Below, one piece after another: positions 33,465-43,007 of a stretch of 64,000 nt of DNA. Position numbers and translations under genes: made by a program. The stretch spans positions 18,281-82,280 of the forward strand of contig CAAGBC010000014.1 of NCBI GenBank assembly GCA_900767955.1, given 5' to 3'. The notes under the pieces are model-generated. The model saw only the letters and a program-made list of their open reading frames with translations, ran no database searches and was not told where the DNA came from. Position 1 is the stretch's first letter. The number at the start of each line of letters is the position of its first letter. This DNA comes from Spirochaetia bacterium (GTDB lineage Bacteria > Spirochaetota > Spirochaetia > Treponematales > Treponemataceae).

Positions 33465-35586
33465 AAGAAACAACTTCATATATTGGTTTATCATAATACA
33501 ACCAACCATACAAACTTGCAGCGCCGATTAATTTTCTTCCATAACCACGAGTTTCTTCATAAGGAACTGTTTCCAAAAACAAATCTATCGGCAATGATTG
33601 TGTATTATTAAATTCAATTTTTGAAGTTTTAAGCCATCTTCTAACTCGTGTAATTCCCGCATTATATGAAAAAAACGCAGCCAAAACATTTCCGTCCAAA
33701 CGATGAATCAATTCCGAAATATAATATGTTCCAAATTGAATATTCTGTTCTGGATTTTCTAAAGAATATTCTGTCACACGCAACTTTCTTGCTATATCAG
33801 AAGCAGTAGGAATCATCAATTGAGTCAAACCAATTGCTCCTGCGGAACTTTTTATATCTGCATCAAAGAAACTTTCGGTTCTAATCAAAGCGTACATAAT
33901 TTCTTCTGAAATTTCATATTCTTCACAATATTTTTTTACAAAAGAAGAATAATTTCTTGGATAAAGAAGTTTTAAACTTTCTTTTGTCACAGGAACATCT
34001 GTTTTTGAAAAAGCTTTTGCAGCAATTCTCAAACTCTGTGGATAATATTCATTTTTATCCTTACCACAAACATTCAAAAAAGTAGCAAGTTTAATAGCAG
34101 TATCAAAGCTTATTTTTACACCACTAGAAACAATGTTATTCCATGCAGGATAAATCATTTCTGGAAAACCAAATACAGCGTATCCCAAAAGCAATTTTTC
34201 AGCATCTTCAGAAACTTCAAATTCCGAATACATTTCAGATTGGCACAAAACTTCTTCTTCTGTTTCACCACCGTATCCCAACTTGCTTAAAGCCATAACA
34301 CGATAATAAACATCACTTCCGCTACTTAACGCCCGAGTGAACGCAGCTGTACATTCACTTTGATGAGTATCTCCAATAACAGGCGTTGCAAATTTTTCTT
34401 CCAACAAGCGACCATAAATATATGCGTACTTTGCTGTAATTGCATCACTGGCATACCCGTCTATGGATTTATATATATCGTAAAATTCATTCCATTTTCT
34501 TTCTGAAATCAAAATTGGAGATAGGATTTCAAAAAAATCATCAAAATATTCAGGATTATGCCACAAAGGACAATATTCTTTAATCATAGAAATTGCTGTA
34601 TCTGAAGATTTTTTCAAGCCTGCATTTAATAAATACCACAAAGCATTGTCATAATTTTCATCAGTTACAGAATGTTTCATAGCATTTTTAAATCTAGAAA
34701 CTGACAAAGTGTAATAATCTACAGCTTTATCATACATTCTTCCTGCATAAAAATTGGAATAAAATAAAACAGCGTCATCCGAAGTTCCATTAGAAATTTT
34801 ATCAAAGAACTGGGCATTTTTTATATAATCTGAATTTCCATATAAACAAGACTTTCCAGCGTCTGAAACTACAAATCGATTTTTGAAATAAGAATTATCA
34901 AGTTCAAACATTTTTTCATAGGCAACTTTATAATTTTTTCTGTACACTTCAATTCGAAATTCAATTAATTTTAATTTTTCTTCACTTAATTGCTGGGAAA
35001 CAAATTCAGTATTTTTTATATAATTTGTATAAAATTTATAATGTTCCGCAGAAATAGTTCTATTCAAAAACCATTGATACATTTCATCTGTAAATGAAAC
35101 ATTTTTTTTAATTAATGATTTTAATCGTAAAAAAATTAAGGAATTATTTACAGAATCAACATCAATTTTTGAAGTAAGATTTATTATCTTTGCATATTCA
35201 TCGCTAGCTTCATATTCTTTAGCTGCTAACAATTTTGAATCATCATCATTATATTTTTTTACAATTGCTTCACAAGTTTTTTGTCTATCTTGAACATTTC
35301 CAAGTTTTGCTAACTGTTCATAACTTTTTTTTGCACAATATGATGAACCGTTTTTAGCACATCTTCTGAACAATCGTTCCGCTTGAGAAATTTTACCTTC
35401 TTTTAAAGCACGCAAACCTAGAAAATAATCAGTATCGCTTTTAAAAAGCTTTTGAGGATTATATTTTTTTTCGCCATTTAATATTAGTTTACTAATACTC
35501 GCTTCTGAATTTGATTCTAAATTTTGCCCACATCCTGAAAAGACAACTAAGCAGAGTATAACTGATATGAACTTTCTAAAAATCAC
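33451..35586 (-). CDS. Lipoprotein lytic transglycosylase (Slt type)
   Basis: This 711-residue protein cleaves peptidoglycan to 1,6-anhydro products. It has a lipoprotein signal with V-F-S-G-C (Cys19), a long helical TPR-like superhelix and a C-terminal SLT domain from about residue 560. There the catalytic Glu is in A-L-I-R-T-E-S-F-F; S-A-G-A-I-G-L-T-Q-L-M and F-S-Y-N-A-G follow. The layout matches Slt70-like enzymes with a membrane anchor. It lies 11 bases after the LysM protein gene, so both act on or bind cell-wall glycans in one operon. Confidence 0.92.
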   Translation of the reverse strand: MIFRKFISVILCLVVFSGCGQNLESNSEASISKLILNGEKKYNPQKLFKSDTDYFLGLRALKEGKISQAERLFRRCAKNGSSYCAKKSYEQLAKLGNVQDRQKTCEAIVKKYNDDDSKLLAAKEYEASDEYAKIINLTSKIDVDSVNNSLIFLRLKSLIKKNVSFTDEMYQWFLNRTISAEHYKFYTNYIKNTEFVSQQLSEEKLKLIEFRIEVYRKNYKVAYEKMFELDNSYFKNRFVVSDAGKSCLYGNSDYIKNAQFFDKISNGTSDDAVLFYSNFYAGRMYDKAVDYYTLSVSRFKNAMKHSVTDENYDNALWYLLNAGLKKSSDTAISMIKEYCPLWHNPEYFDDFFEILSPILISERKWNEFYDIYKSIDGYASDAITAKYAYIYGRLLEEKFATPVIGDTHQSECTAAFTRALSSGSDVYYRVMALSKLGYGGETEEEVLCQSEMYSEFEVSEDAEKLLLGYAVFGFPEMIYPAWNNIVSSGVKISFDTAIKLATFLNVCGKDKNEYYPQSLRIAAKAFSKTDVPVTKESLKLLYPRNYSSFVKKYCEEYEISEEIMYALIRTESFFDADIKSSAGAIGLTQLMIPTASDIARKLRVTEYSLENPEQNIQFGTYYISELIHRLDGNVLAAFFSYNAGITRVRRWLKTSKIEFNNTQSLPIDLFLETVPYEETRGYGRKLIGAASLYGWLYYDKPIYEVVSSIVE

Positions 35587-35597
35587 ATTAAACTCAA

Positions 35598-37640
35598 TTA
35601 TTCAACAGGAATTTCTATTGTTGTTCCAGAAATAATATAATCAGGATTTTTTATATTATTAAAACGAGCGATTTTACGATAGCGCCATGGGTTTTTATAA
35701 TATGTATCTGCAATATCCCACAATGTATCACCCCATTTGATTTTATAAGTAATATTCTGAGGTTTTACTTCTGGTTCTACTGGTGGTTCAGGAATTACTT
35801 GTTCAGGTTCTGTAACAACAACAACTTCATCTTCTTTTGCTTCTGCAACAATTTCTTCTACTGGTTGAATTTCTTCAACAGGAGGAACTTCTTCCTTTAC
35901 TTCTTCTACAATCTGAACTTCCTCAGTATTTTTTGTGTTACGAGAAGTTAGCAAATTATATTTTGAAGGAACAACAAACAAAATTAAAAGAGTTGCAATT
36001 ATACAAATAATCGCACAAATTATACAAATAATTACTGGTGCTTTAGTTTTTTTCTGCACTTCATCCTCCTGCAAAGAAGAATCACCTTCTACTGTTTCTT
36101 GGTCATATAAACCTGCAAAGTTAATACCATTTGATGGAGTATTATCATTTACTAAATTATTATCTACATTTTCATCTGCTGAATCAGAAATTGTATCAAA
36201 GAAATTATCATCAGAAGAAATATCATCTAAATTTTCTGTTGATTCATTATCAATTTCTGGGAAATCTGGTAAATCCAAATCAAAATTATCATCATTCTGA
36301 TTTTCAATTTCATCAGAAGAAAGTTCTTCAGATGTAAGTTCTTCAGAAGCAACAGTTTCCTGTGAATCTAAATCATCAGGAAGTGAAAATTCTTCTGTAT
36401 CTGAATCAGAAACTGTATCTGCATTTTCAAAAGCTTCATCTTCAAACACATTATCATTTACAAGTGGTTCTTCCACAGTAAAATCATCTACAACTGTTTT
36501 ATCAAAATCTTCTGCTGCTGAATCTTGAATTTGTTCTGTTTCTTCTACTGAATCATCTATAGCCGTATCATCTGTAAAATCTGCAATTCCAAATGCACTT
36601 GCATCTGATTCCAAAGCAGGTTCTGATTCAACTTCTGTTTCTTCAAAATCAGGTAAATCAGCCAATATATCATCGCTTTCTGCACTTTCTGTATTTTCTG
36701 AATTATCATCTAAGTCAAAACTAGAATCTTCTTTATCGCCTAAAGTATCATCAGGAATTGAAAAATCAGCTGTTTCATTTTCAGAAAAATCTGTTGTTTC
36801 ATCTATAGATTCATCAGCAAAATCCATATCACTTAATGATTTTTCAAACATTTCATCAGAAGAAGCATTAGATTCCATTTCTTCAATAGAACCTTCAACT
36901 GTTTTATCAGATGAAGAATCTTCTTCAAATGCTTCTACTGCATCTTCTTGAATAACTTCCTCATTTGCTACTTCTTCTTGAAGTTCGGCTTCTTCTTTTT
37001 CTTTGTTCTTTTTGTTTAATAATGCAGCTGCTGCTAAAAGGCCACCACCAGCAACAATTCCACCTGCAACCATAGCACCAGTATTATTTTTTTCTTTTTT
37101 AGGTTCTGTTTCTTCGTTAATAGGTTCTTCCATTTTTGACTCTTCTGTAATTTCTTCTTCTGAAATATCATCAATATTTTCTTCAACAGGAATGTCAAAA
37201 GAATCATCTATTTCAGAAAGCTCTTCTGTTTCTACAGCATTTTCAGAAACTTCATCTTCAACGCTATCCATTACTAATTCGTAATTTGTTGGTTCTAAGC
37301 GTTCTTCAACTGTGCGAGAAACTAATGTAATATTTGCATTACTTGTTCCGCCTGTTTCTGGATCATTCATATCTGCTGATAATTTATTATTTTCATCAAG
37401 GGCAATATTAAGTGAAATATTTGCTTCGCCATTAGGATGTTCAACAAGATTATCAATTTGCAAAGAATCTACATATTCAGCATCTTCCATTGTTCCTGTT
37501 TTTGAGCGATACAAATCAACTAAAACTCGTGTTTGGTTATCTTTTACTGTTGTTAATCCAAGATTTTTTCTACAAGGCTTTCCTTCTTCCATAATAGGAT
37601 AAAAAGAACCATCTGCAAGTTTAATTCCAATCATTTTCAT
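35598..37640 (-). CDS. LysM-domain membrane protein with acidic linker and Hsp70-like N-terminus
   Basis: Residues 1-120 resemble the substrate-binding beta domain of DnaK (D-N-Q-T-R-V-L-V-D-L-Y, then L-D-E-N-N-K-L-S-A). A Gly/Ala-rich hydrophobic segment lies at 186-205, then about 330 very acidic Ser/Asp/Glu-rich residues. A strong membrane helix follows near 545 (I-I-C-I-I-C-A-I-I-C). A Pro/Glu/Val linker leads to a C-terminal LysM (Y-K-I-K-W-G-D-T-L-W-D-I-A) that binds peptidoglycan in the periplasm. GAGGG precedes the start. The transglycosylase gene follows directly. It probably links a cytoplasmic module to the wall. Confidence 0.8.
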   Translation of the reverse strand: MKMIGIKLADGSFYPIMEEGKPCRKNLGLTTVKDNQTRVLVDLYRSKTGTMEDAEYVDSLQIDNLVEHPNGEANISLNIALDENNKLSADMNDPETGGTSNANITLVSRTVEERLEPTNYELVMDSVEDEVSENAVETEELSEIDDSFDIPVEENIDDISEEEITEESKMEEPINEETEPKKEKNNTGAMVAGGIVAGGGLLAAAALLNKKNKEKEEAELQEEVANEEVIQEDAVEAFEEDSSSDKTVEGSIEEMESNASSDEMFEKSLSDMDFADESIDETTDFSENETADFSIPDDTLGDKEDSSFDLDDNSENTESAESDDILADLPDFEETEVESEPALESDASAFGIADFTDDTAIDDSVEETEQIQDSAAEDFDKTVVDDFTVEEPLVNDNVFEDEAFENADTVSDSDTEEFSLPDDLDSQETVASEELTSEELSSDEIENQNDDNFDLDLPDFPEIDNESTENLDDISSDDNFFDTISDSADENVDNNLVNDNTPSNGINFAGLYDQETVEGDSSLQEDEVQKKTKAPVIICIICAIICIIATLLILFVVPSKYNLLTSRNTKNTEEVQIVEEVKEEVPPVEEIQPVEEIVAEAKEDEVVVVTEPEQVIPEPPVEPEVKPQNITYKIKWGDTLWDIADTYYKNPWRYRKIARFNNIKNPDYIISGTTIEIPVE

Positions 37641-37787
37641 AATTTGCCCTCACTTTATTACATTATATAATAAAATCAATATAATTTATTGTCAAATTTG
37701 TTTTCTTTTATTACATTTTATACTTTTATAACACATTTTTTATTATATTTAATATATCTTATTTCTAAAAAAATAACAGTAAAAGAT

Positions 37788-39368
37788 ATGAAAAACAAGA
37801 AGAAACTTTTTAAAAACAAAATTTCATTACGCAAAAAATTAAAGGCGATAAAAACAATATTTTATGGTCGCTTAATTTTAATTATTTTATTGCTACTAAT
37901 TCAAATAGCGATTTTTTCCTTATTCATTTTTGCACTAGAACCATACACACAATATTTCATCGGAACAACCACTTTATTAGGTATTTTATTCATAGTTTAT
38001 CTTGCAAATTGCAAAGGAAAAAACGAATTCAAAATTGCGTGGCTTGTACCAGTTCTTATTTTACCTATCTTTGGAATTAGCCTTTATTTTATTTACAAAA
38101 CAAACCCTGGTGGACGTAAATTAAACCAATCAATAAAAGACGAAGAACAAAAATCTGCAAAATTTCTTAAACAACTTCCCGACTCCGAAGAAGCCAAAAA
38201 ACTTTACCCAAAAATGAAAGACATTGCTTCTTACCTTGAAAATAACGGAAATTACCCTTGTTACACAAATTCCCAGATAAAATACTTTCCTTCTGGAGAA
38301 TTATTTTTTACAGATATAATAGAAGAATTAAATAAAGCTCAAAAATTTATTTTCCTTGAATATTTTATAATTGAACCAGGCTATATGTGGCATTCAATTC
38401 TTGCAATTCTAAAAAAGAAAGTAAGCGAAGGTGTTGAAGTAAAAGTTTTGTACGACAGTTTAGGTTCAATTACCCTTTCTTCAAGCACATACGAAAGATA
38501 TTTATCAGCATTAGGAATTCAGGCAAAAATATTTTTACCTTTTGTTCCAATTTTTAATACAGGATTGAATAATCGTGACCACAAAAAGATTCTAAACATT
38601 GACGGAAAAGTTGCTTACACTGGTGGAATAAATATTTCTGATGAATACATAAACAAAGAACATCCACGATTTAATTACTGGAAAGATACAGCTATAAAAA
38701 TAACTGGCCCCGCAGTTCGTTCCTTTACAGCAATGTTTATTCAACAATGGAATATCGCAAATAAAACTAAAATTGAATATGAAAAATACATCAATATTGA
38801 ATACCCAAAATATCAACCATTCGGAACAATAATTCCTTATGCAGACAATGCACACAACAATGAAGATATTGCAGAAAATATTTATAATTATATTTTATCT
38901 AAATCACACAACTATGTTCATATAATGACACCTTACATAATTATTGATTCGTCATTACTAGAAGCATTAATTTTTGCTGCAAAACGAAATGTAAATGTGG
39001 AATTAATTGTTCCAAAAAATTACGACCACTTTATTACTTTTTGTGTTGGTAGAACTTTTATCAAAAAGTTAATAGAAAATGGAATTAAAGTTTATCAATA
39101 TGAACCAGGTTTTATCCACGCAAAATCCTTTGTTTCTGATGACAACAGAGCTTGCATTGGTTCTGTCAATTTAGACTATCGAAGTCTTTATCACCATTTT
39201 GAATGTGGTGCATTTATTTATTCATCACCAGTAATCGCAGATATAGAACAAGATTTTCAGGAAACAAAAAAACAATGCAAATTAATAACAATGGAAGAAT
39301 ATAAAAAAATTCCTTTGCATATAAAATTGATTGGCTGGTTTTTCCATGTTTTTTCACCACTTTTATAA
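37788..39368 (+). CDS. cls: Cardiolipin synthase, phospholipase D family
   Basis: This 526-residue enzyme condenses phosphatidylglycerol to cardiolipin. N-terminal membrane segments (L-I-L-I-I-L-L-L-L-I-Q and A-W-L-V-P-V-L-I-L-P-I-F-G) anchor it; two PLD motifs follow, H-K-K-I-L-N-I-D-G-K at residue 265 and H-A-K-S-F-V-S-D-D at 444, each followed by the downstream G-G-I-N or G-S-V-N. The ATG at 37788 fits family length; a TTG at 37689 would add an unusual 33-residue hydrophobic head. The neighbours are unrelated. Confidence 0.9.
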   Translation: MKNKKKLFKNKISLRKKLKAIKTIFYGRLILIILLLLIQIAIFSLFIFALEPYTQYFIGTTTLLGILFIVYLANCKGKNEFKIAWLVPVLILPIFGISLYFIYKTNPGGRKLNQSIKDEEQKSAKFLKQLPDSEEAKKLYPKMKDIASYLENNGNYPCYTNSQIKYFPSGELFFTDIIEELNKAQKFIFLEYFIIEPGYMWHSILAILKKKVSEGVEVKVLYDSLGSITLSSSTYERYLSALGIQAKIFLPFVPIFNTGLNNRDHKKILNIDGKVAYTGGINISDEYINKEHPRFNYWKDTAIKITGPAVRSFTAMFIQQWNIANKTKIEYEKYINIEYPKYQPFGTIIPYADNAHNNEDIAENIYNYILSKSHNYVHIMTPYIIIDSSLLEALIFAAKRNVNVELIVPKNYDHFITFCVGRTFIKKLIENGIKVYQYEPGFIHAKSFVSDDNRACIGSVNLDYRSLYHHFECGAFIYSSPVIADIEQDFQETKKQCKLITMEEYKKIPLHIKLIGWFFHVFSPLL

Positions 39369-39377
39369 TTATTGATT

Positions 39378-39433
39378 AAAAAAAAATAAGGTGGCCAAAA
39401 GAAGCAATTATCCTTTGACCACCTTTTTTAAGT
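39378..39433. terminator. Bidirectional terminator
   Basis: AAGGTGGCCAAA (from 39389) pairs with TTTGACCACCTT (to 39426), with A-run and T-run on both sides. It serves the cls gene on the plus strand and the convergent gene at 39455-40282. Confidence 0.8.
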
Positions 39434-39454
39434 TTCTATAAATCGAAATACAAA

Positions 39455-40282
39455 TTAATATTGGTAAGCAAATTCTACCATATCAACCATTTCGTTATTT
39501 ATTGTTCCGAATTTTTTTACAACATCGTAAGTTGTTAGTTTTACTACATTTCCTGCTGCATCATATTTTACCAAAAGGCGTTTTGTTGTTTTGTTATCTG
39601 CAGAATATGTTGTTACTTCTGTAAGATTTCCCATGTTATCATAGCGGAATAATTCTTTCATTTTTAATCCGTCTACATTAGCATAAGAAATTGTATCGAT
39701 TTTTCCATTGTCTGAATATTCGTAGAAGCGTTCTTCATCTAATGAACCATCTGCAAAATATTCTGTTTCTTTTTCCAACTGATTTTTTGCATTGTAACTG
39801 TAAATAATCTTCCAAACGATAGCACCTTCTGCATTGTAGTAAGTTTCATCAGTCAACTTTGTTCCATCGTAAGTATAGATTGTTTTACTTTTTAACAAAC
39901 CATCTTTTCCGTATTCAGAAGTATCTGCTTTTACACCATTTTTGTAAGTTACAACGCTTTTAAACAACTGAACATTTTCACCATCAAAACCAACTTGTTC
40001 AACTAAATTGCCAGATGCATCATAAGTACTATTTACTTTGTTTACTACCACATCACGAGGTGTCAATTCAGTAGATTCGATTTGTTTTCCATTGCTATCG
40101 TATGTAAAAACAAATTTTGAATTTGGAGTACGGAAATAATCTCCAAACTTTAACGCAATATTATAATTTGTTTTTGTTACACTTTTTACATTTCCTTTTA
40201 ACTGTAAATTAGTTGCAACATCGTAAGCAAATAAAGACATTCCTATAAATGATAAGCATAAAATAGAAACTATTTTTTTCAT
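39455..40282 (-). CDS. Secreted YD-repeat-like protein
   Basis: This 275-residue exported protein has a signal peptide (K-I-V-S-I-L-C-L-S-F-I-G-M-S-L-F-A, cleavage near A-Y-D). The rest is a beta-rich run of repeated units of the type F-x-Y-D-x-x-G-N-L, such as T-Y-D-A-S-G-N-L, Y-D-N-M-G-N-L and Y-D-A-A-G-N-V. They resemble YD/RHS repeats but without the toxin core. It is probably periplasmic or surface exposed, with no known function. A partial copy of the hairpin repeat family lies just upstream (40311-40330). Confidence 0.7.
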   Translation of the reverse strand: MKKIVSILCLSFIGMSLFAYDVATNLQLKGNVKSVTKTNYNIALKFGDYFRTPNSKFVFTYDSNGKQIESTELTPRDVVVNKVNSTYDASGNLVEQVGFDGENVQLFKSVVTYKNGVKADTSEYGKDGLLKSKTIYTYDGTKLTDETYYNAEGAIVWKIIYSYNAKNQLEKETEYFADGSLDEERFYEYSDNGKIDTISYANVDGLKMKELFRYDNMGNLTEVTTYSADNKTTKRLLVKYDAAGNVVKLTTYDVVKKFGTINNEMVDMVEFAYQY

Positions 40283-40310
40283 AAAAAATTAACTCCCAAA
40301 AAATCAATAA

Positions 40311-40330
40311 AAAGTCCGCAACGCAAACTT
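40311..40330 (-). repeat. Partial copy of the multi-hairpin leader element
   Basis: AAAGTCCGCAACGCAAACTT matches the central palindrome AAAGTTTGCAACGCAAACTT of the elements at 22794 and 47177, with two changes that weaken the pairing. It lies 28 bases upstream of the start of the secreted YD-repeat gene, again in a minus-strand leader. Confidence 0.5.
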
Positions 40331-40407
40331 ATAAACATGTCCTATTATTATAAACTGACTTTTACTGATTTGTCAAAAAACATTATATATATTAGAATAA
40401 ATTTCTA

Positions 40408-41325
40408 ATGAATTTTTATGAATTAAAAGCTTATGTAAGCCTTTCCGAACATCTTCATTTTGCAAAAACCGCGGAAGAAATAAACATTAGCCCTTCCGCT
40501 TTAAGCAGAATTATCACTCGCCTAGAAGAAGAAGCAGGAACAATTTTAATCAACAGAAGTAATCGCCAAGTTGAATTAACTCCCAACGGAAAATTATTTG
40601 CTGAATTTGCAAAAGAAACATTAGAAAAAAAATCAGATTTGGAAGCATCTTTTTCTGGAGAAAAAAATAAAATATCTGGAACGCTGCATGTTTATGCTTC
40701 TGTTACAGCGTGCTACACAATTCTTCCTCACTTTATTAAAAAACTTTCAACAAAATACCCGGGCATTCAACTTGCAGTAGAAACAGGAGACCCTGCAGGC
40801 GCAATTTCCGCAGTAAGAGAAGGTCGTGCTGCTTTAGCGGTTGCCGCAATTCCAGAAGACGGTCTTTCATATTTAGAAACTATAAACTTAAAAACAACGC
40901 CCTTAATTTTTGCAGCTAGCGTCGACAGTCCCTACACTGAACTTGATGGTTCCCCACAAGATATAATTTCTTCAACACCTTTAATATTGCCAAAAACAGG
41001 TTTAGCACGCCGCCGATTTGACCAATGGACAAAATCAAGAAATGTAAAACCAATAATTGCCGCAGAAACAGAAGGAAATGAAGCAATTTTAGCATTAGCA
41101 CAATTAGGCTTGGGAATTGGATTAGTTCCGCAAATCGTGCTAGAAAGTGGGCGTTATGATAACAATTTTATAATTCACACAGCAAGAAACATAATGGGTT
41201 ACTATAATGTAGGATTTATTCGTCGTGCTGAAATATACGGAACTCAATCAAGTAGAAAAATTCAGCAAGCAGTAAGCGATATTCTTCATTCAACAAACTG
41301 GCAAGAAGTAATCGGAGGAAAATAA
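40408..41325 (+). CDS. ilvY: LysR-family regulator, IlvY-like
   Basis: This 305-residue LysR regulator has an N-terminal winged helix (F-A-K-T-A-E-E-I-N-I-S-P-S-A-L-S-R) and a C-terminal substrate-binding domain. Several segments match E. coli IlvY: S-G-T-L-H-V-Y-A-S-V-T-A, R-R-R-F-D-Q-W and G-L-V-P-Q-I-V-L-E. IlvY activates ilvC in response to acetolactate. No ilv gene is adjacent here, so the target may be elsewhere. The stop overlaps the next gene (TAATGA). Confidence 0.8.
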   Translation: MNFYELKAYVSLSEHLHFAKTAEEINISPSALSRIITRLEEEAGTILINRSNRQVELTPNGKLFAEFAKETLEKKSDLEASFSGEKNKISGTLHVYASVTACYTILPHFIKKLSTKYPGIQLAVETGDPAGAISAVREGRAALAVAAIPEDGLSYLETINLKTTPLIFAASVDSPYTELDGSPQDIISSTPLILPKTGLARRRFDQWTKSRNVKPIIAAETEGNEAILALAQLGLGIGLVPQIVLESGRYDNNFIIHTARNIMGYYNVGFIRRAEIYGTQSSRKIQQAVSDILHSTNWQEVIGGK

Positions 41326-42071
41326 TGACACAACAAGAATGGGATGCTTTTTCACAATTCCGTGACAATTTTAAAAACCAAATATCAGAGTGGAATCAAT
41401 TTGCGTCACAATTAATTCCTCTACAAAAAGCTGCGGCAAATAAAGACACCCCAAACTATCCAATCGAAAATCCAATAGTTTACAACACAGCCCTTGATGA
41501 AATCACTCAAGAAGATTCTATCAAACTAATTGTAATCGGTGACAATCCCGGAAAAGACGAACAATTAAATAAAAATTTAAAATACCTCGTGGGCCAAGCA
41601 GGAAAAATTGCAAATGGATTTTTTATTCGCAATCCAGAGCTTCAAATTGATTTTAGAAAAAACGCAATCATTTTGAACAAAACTCCAATTCACACCGCAA
41701 AAACAAATCACTTAAAATATTTAAATAAATTCGGTTCTGAACAAATACAAAACTTGATTAATGATTCACAACTTTGGATGGCAGAACAAACTGCAAAACT
41801 TCATTCACAGTTAAACGCGCAACTATGGCTTGTAGGCTATTCAGAATTAAAAGAAAAAAAGATTTTTACGCCTTACAGAAATAAATTAAAAGAAACATAT
41901 CTTTCACTAGAAAATACAAATTCATGGGATAATGTTTTTGTTTTTCAACATTTTTCTATGAATAGATTTTCAATAGATTTGAATAATTTCCAAAAACAAA
42001 ACCAATCACTTTCATTACAAGAAGCAATCAAAGCAATTGGTATTCTTCATAAAAACGAAATTTTTATGTAA
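41325..42071 (+). CDS. Uracil-DNA glycosylase-superfamily-like protein
   Basis: This 248-residue protein contains I-V-I-G-D-N-P-G-K-D-E-Q near residue 70, which resembles the active-site motif of uracil-DNA glycosylase superfamily members (G-x-x-P-G-x-x-E). A C-terminal V-F-Q-H-F-S-M-N-R-F fits the H-P-S-x-x-x-R region only loosely. It may have a nucleotide or DNA glycosylase role, but activity cannot be claimed. It is coupled to the IlvY-like regulator by a 1-base overlap, an unusual partner. Confidence 0.55.
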   Translation: MTQQEWDAFSQFRDNFKNQISEWNQFASQLIPLQKAAANKDTPNYPIENPIVYNTALDEITQEDSIKLIVIGDNPGKDEQLNKNLKYLVGQAGKIANGFFIRNPELQIDFRKNAIILNKTPIHTAKTNHLKYLNKFGSEQIQNLINDSQLWMAEQTAKLHSQLNAQLWLVGYSELKEKKIFTPYRNKLKETYLSLENTNSWDNVFVFQHFSMNRFSIDLNNFQKQNQSLSLQEAIKAIGILHKNEIFM

Positions 42072-42082
42072 TAGCATTATTA

Positions 42083-43000
42083 TTAATAAATTTTTTCACC
42101 AAGCAATCTTGCAATCAAGGAAACAGCTAGTATTGCAGTTTGATTTCGTACATCAAGAACTGGATTTACTTCTACAATTTCCGCTGATTTTACAAGATTT
42201 GTGTCTGCCATTTCTTCCATTAATAACAAAGCTTCTCTATTTGTTAATCCTGCAGGAAGAGGAATTCCAGTTCCTGGGGCAAACATTGGATCAAGAACAT
42301 CCATATCAAAACTAACATGAACAATATCTGCATGGCTTTTAAAAAACACAATAACTTTTTTCATAATTGCAGCAAAACCATGTCTTTCAATATCGCTCAT
42401 AGAAAAAACTGTCACTCCAGCTTTTTTCATTAATTCCCGTTCACCATTGTCTAAATCACGAGTTCCCACATAGCAAATGTTTTTAGGATTAACTTTTGTT
42501 CCCTCAAAGTATAAATTTGTCAAATCTGGCAAACCATAGCCACAAGAAGCAGCTAAACATTCCCCGTGAATATTTCCTGTAGGTGATGTCTCATCAGTAT
42601 TAAAATCCCCATGAGCATCAACATACAAAATTCCTAATCGCTTGTTATTCTTTTTTGCATACGCACTTATTCCCGCTATAGAACCAAGGGCGATGGAATG
42701 GTCTCCACCCAAAACCAAAGGGAACACATCGTTATCCACAGCTTGCTCAACTTCTTCTGCAAGAGTTATACAAGATTTTTTTATTGGTTCCAGGAACTTT
42801 GCTTTGGGATTTCCAAAATCTTCATATTCTTTTGGATTAATTTGAATCGGACAGTCATATTTTACAATGTCATATCCCAAATCTTCTAATTTATTTCCCA
42901 AACCAGCAAGTCTTATTGCAGAAGGCCCCATATCTGAACCGTGGCGACTTGCTCCAAAATCAAGAGGCATTTCTATAACACTAATTTTTTTTCCTTTCAT
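42083..43000 (-). CDS. rocF: Arginase
   Basis: This 305-residue manganese enzyme hydrolyses arginine to ornithine and urea. The metal-binding motifs are complete: G-G-D-H-S-I, Y-V-D-A-H-G-D-F-N and S-F-D-M-D-V-L-D-P. The start at 43000 lies after the OmpA gene stop with AGGAATA as ribosome site; a longer frame to 43030 would overlap that gene. Agmatinase/formiminoglutamase are alternatives, but the A-P-G-T-G-I-P segment and N-I-H-G-E support arginase. Confidence 0.85.
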   Translation of the reverse strand: MKGKKISVIEMPLDFGASRHGSDMGPSAIRLAGLGNKLEDLGYDIVKYDCPIQINPKEYEDFGNPKAKFLEPIKKSCITLAEEVEQAVDNDVFPLVLGGDHSIALGSIAGISAYAKKNNKRLGILYVDAHGDFNTDETSPTGNIHGECLAASCGYGLPDLTNLYFEGTKVNPKNICYVGTRDLDNGERELMKKAGVTVFSMSDIERHGFAAIMKKVIVFFKSHADIVHVSFDMDVLDPMFAPGTGIPLPAGLTNREALLLMEEMADTNLVKSAEIVEVNPVLDVRNQTAILAVSLIARLLGEKIY

Positions 43001-43007
43001 ATTATTC

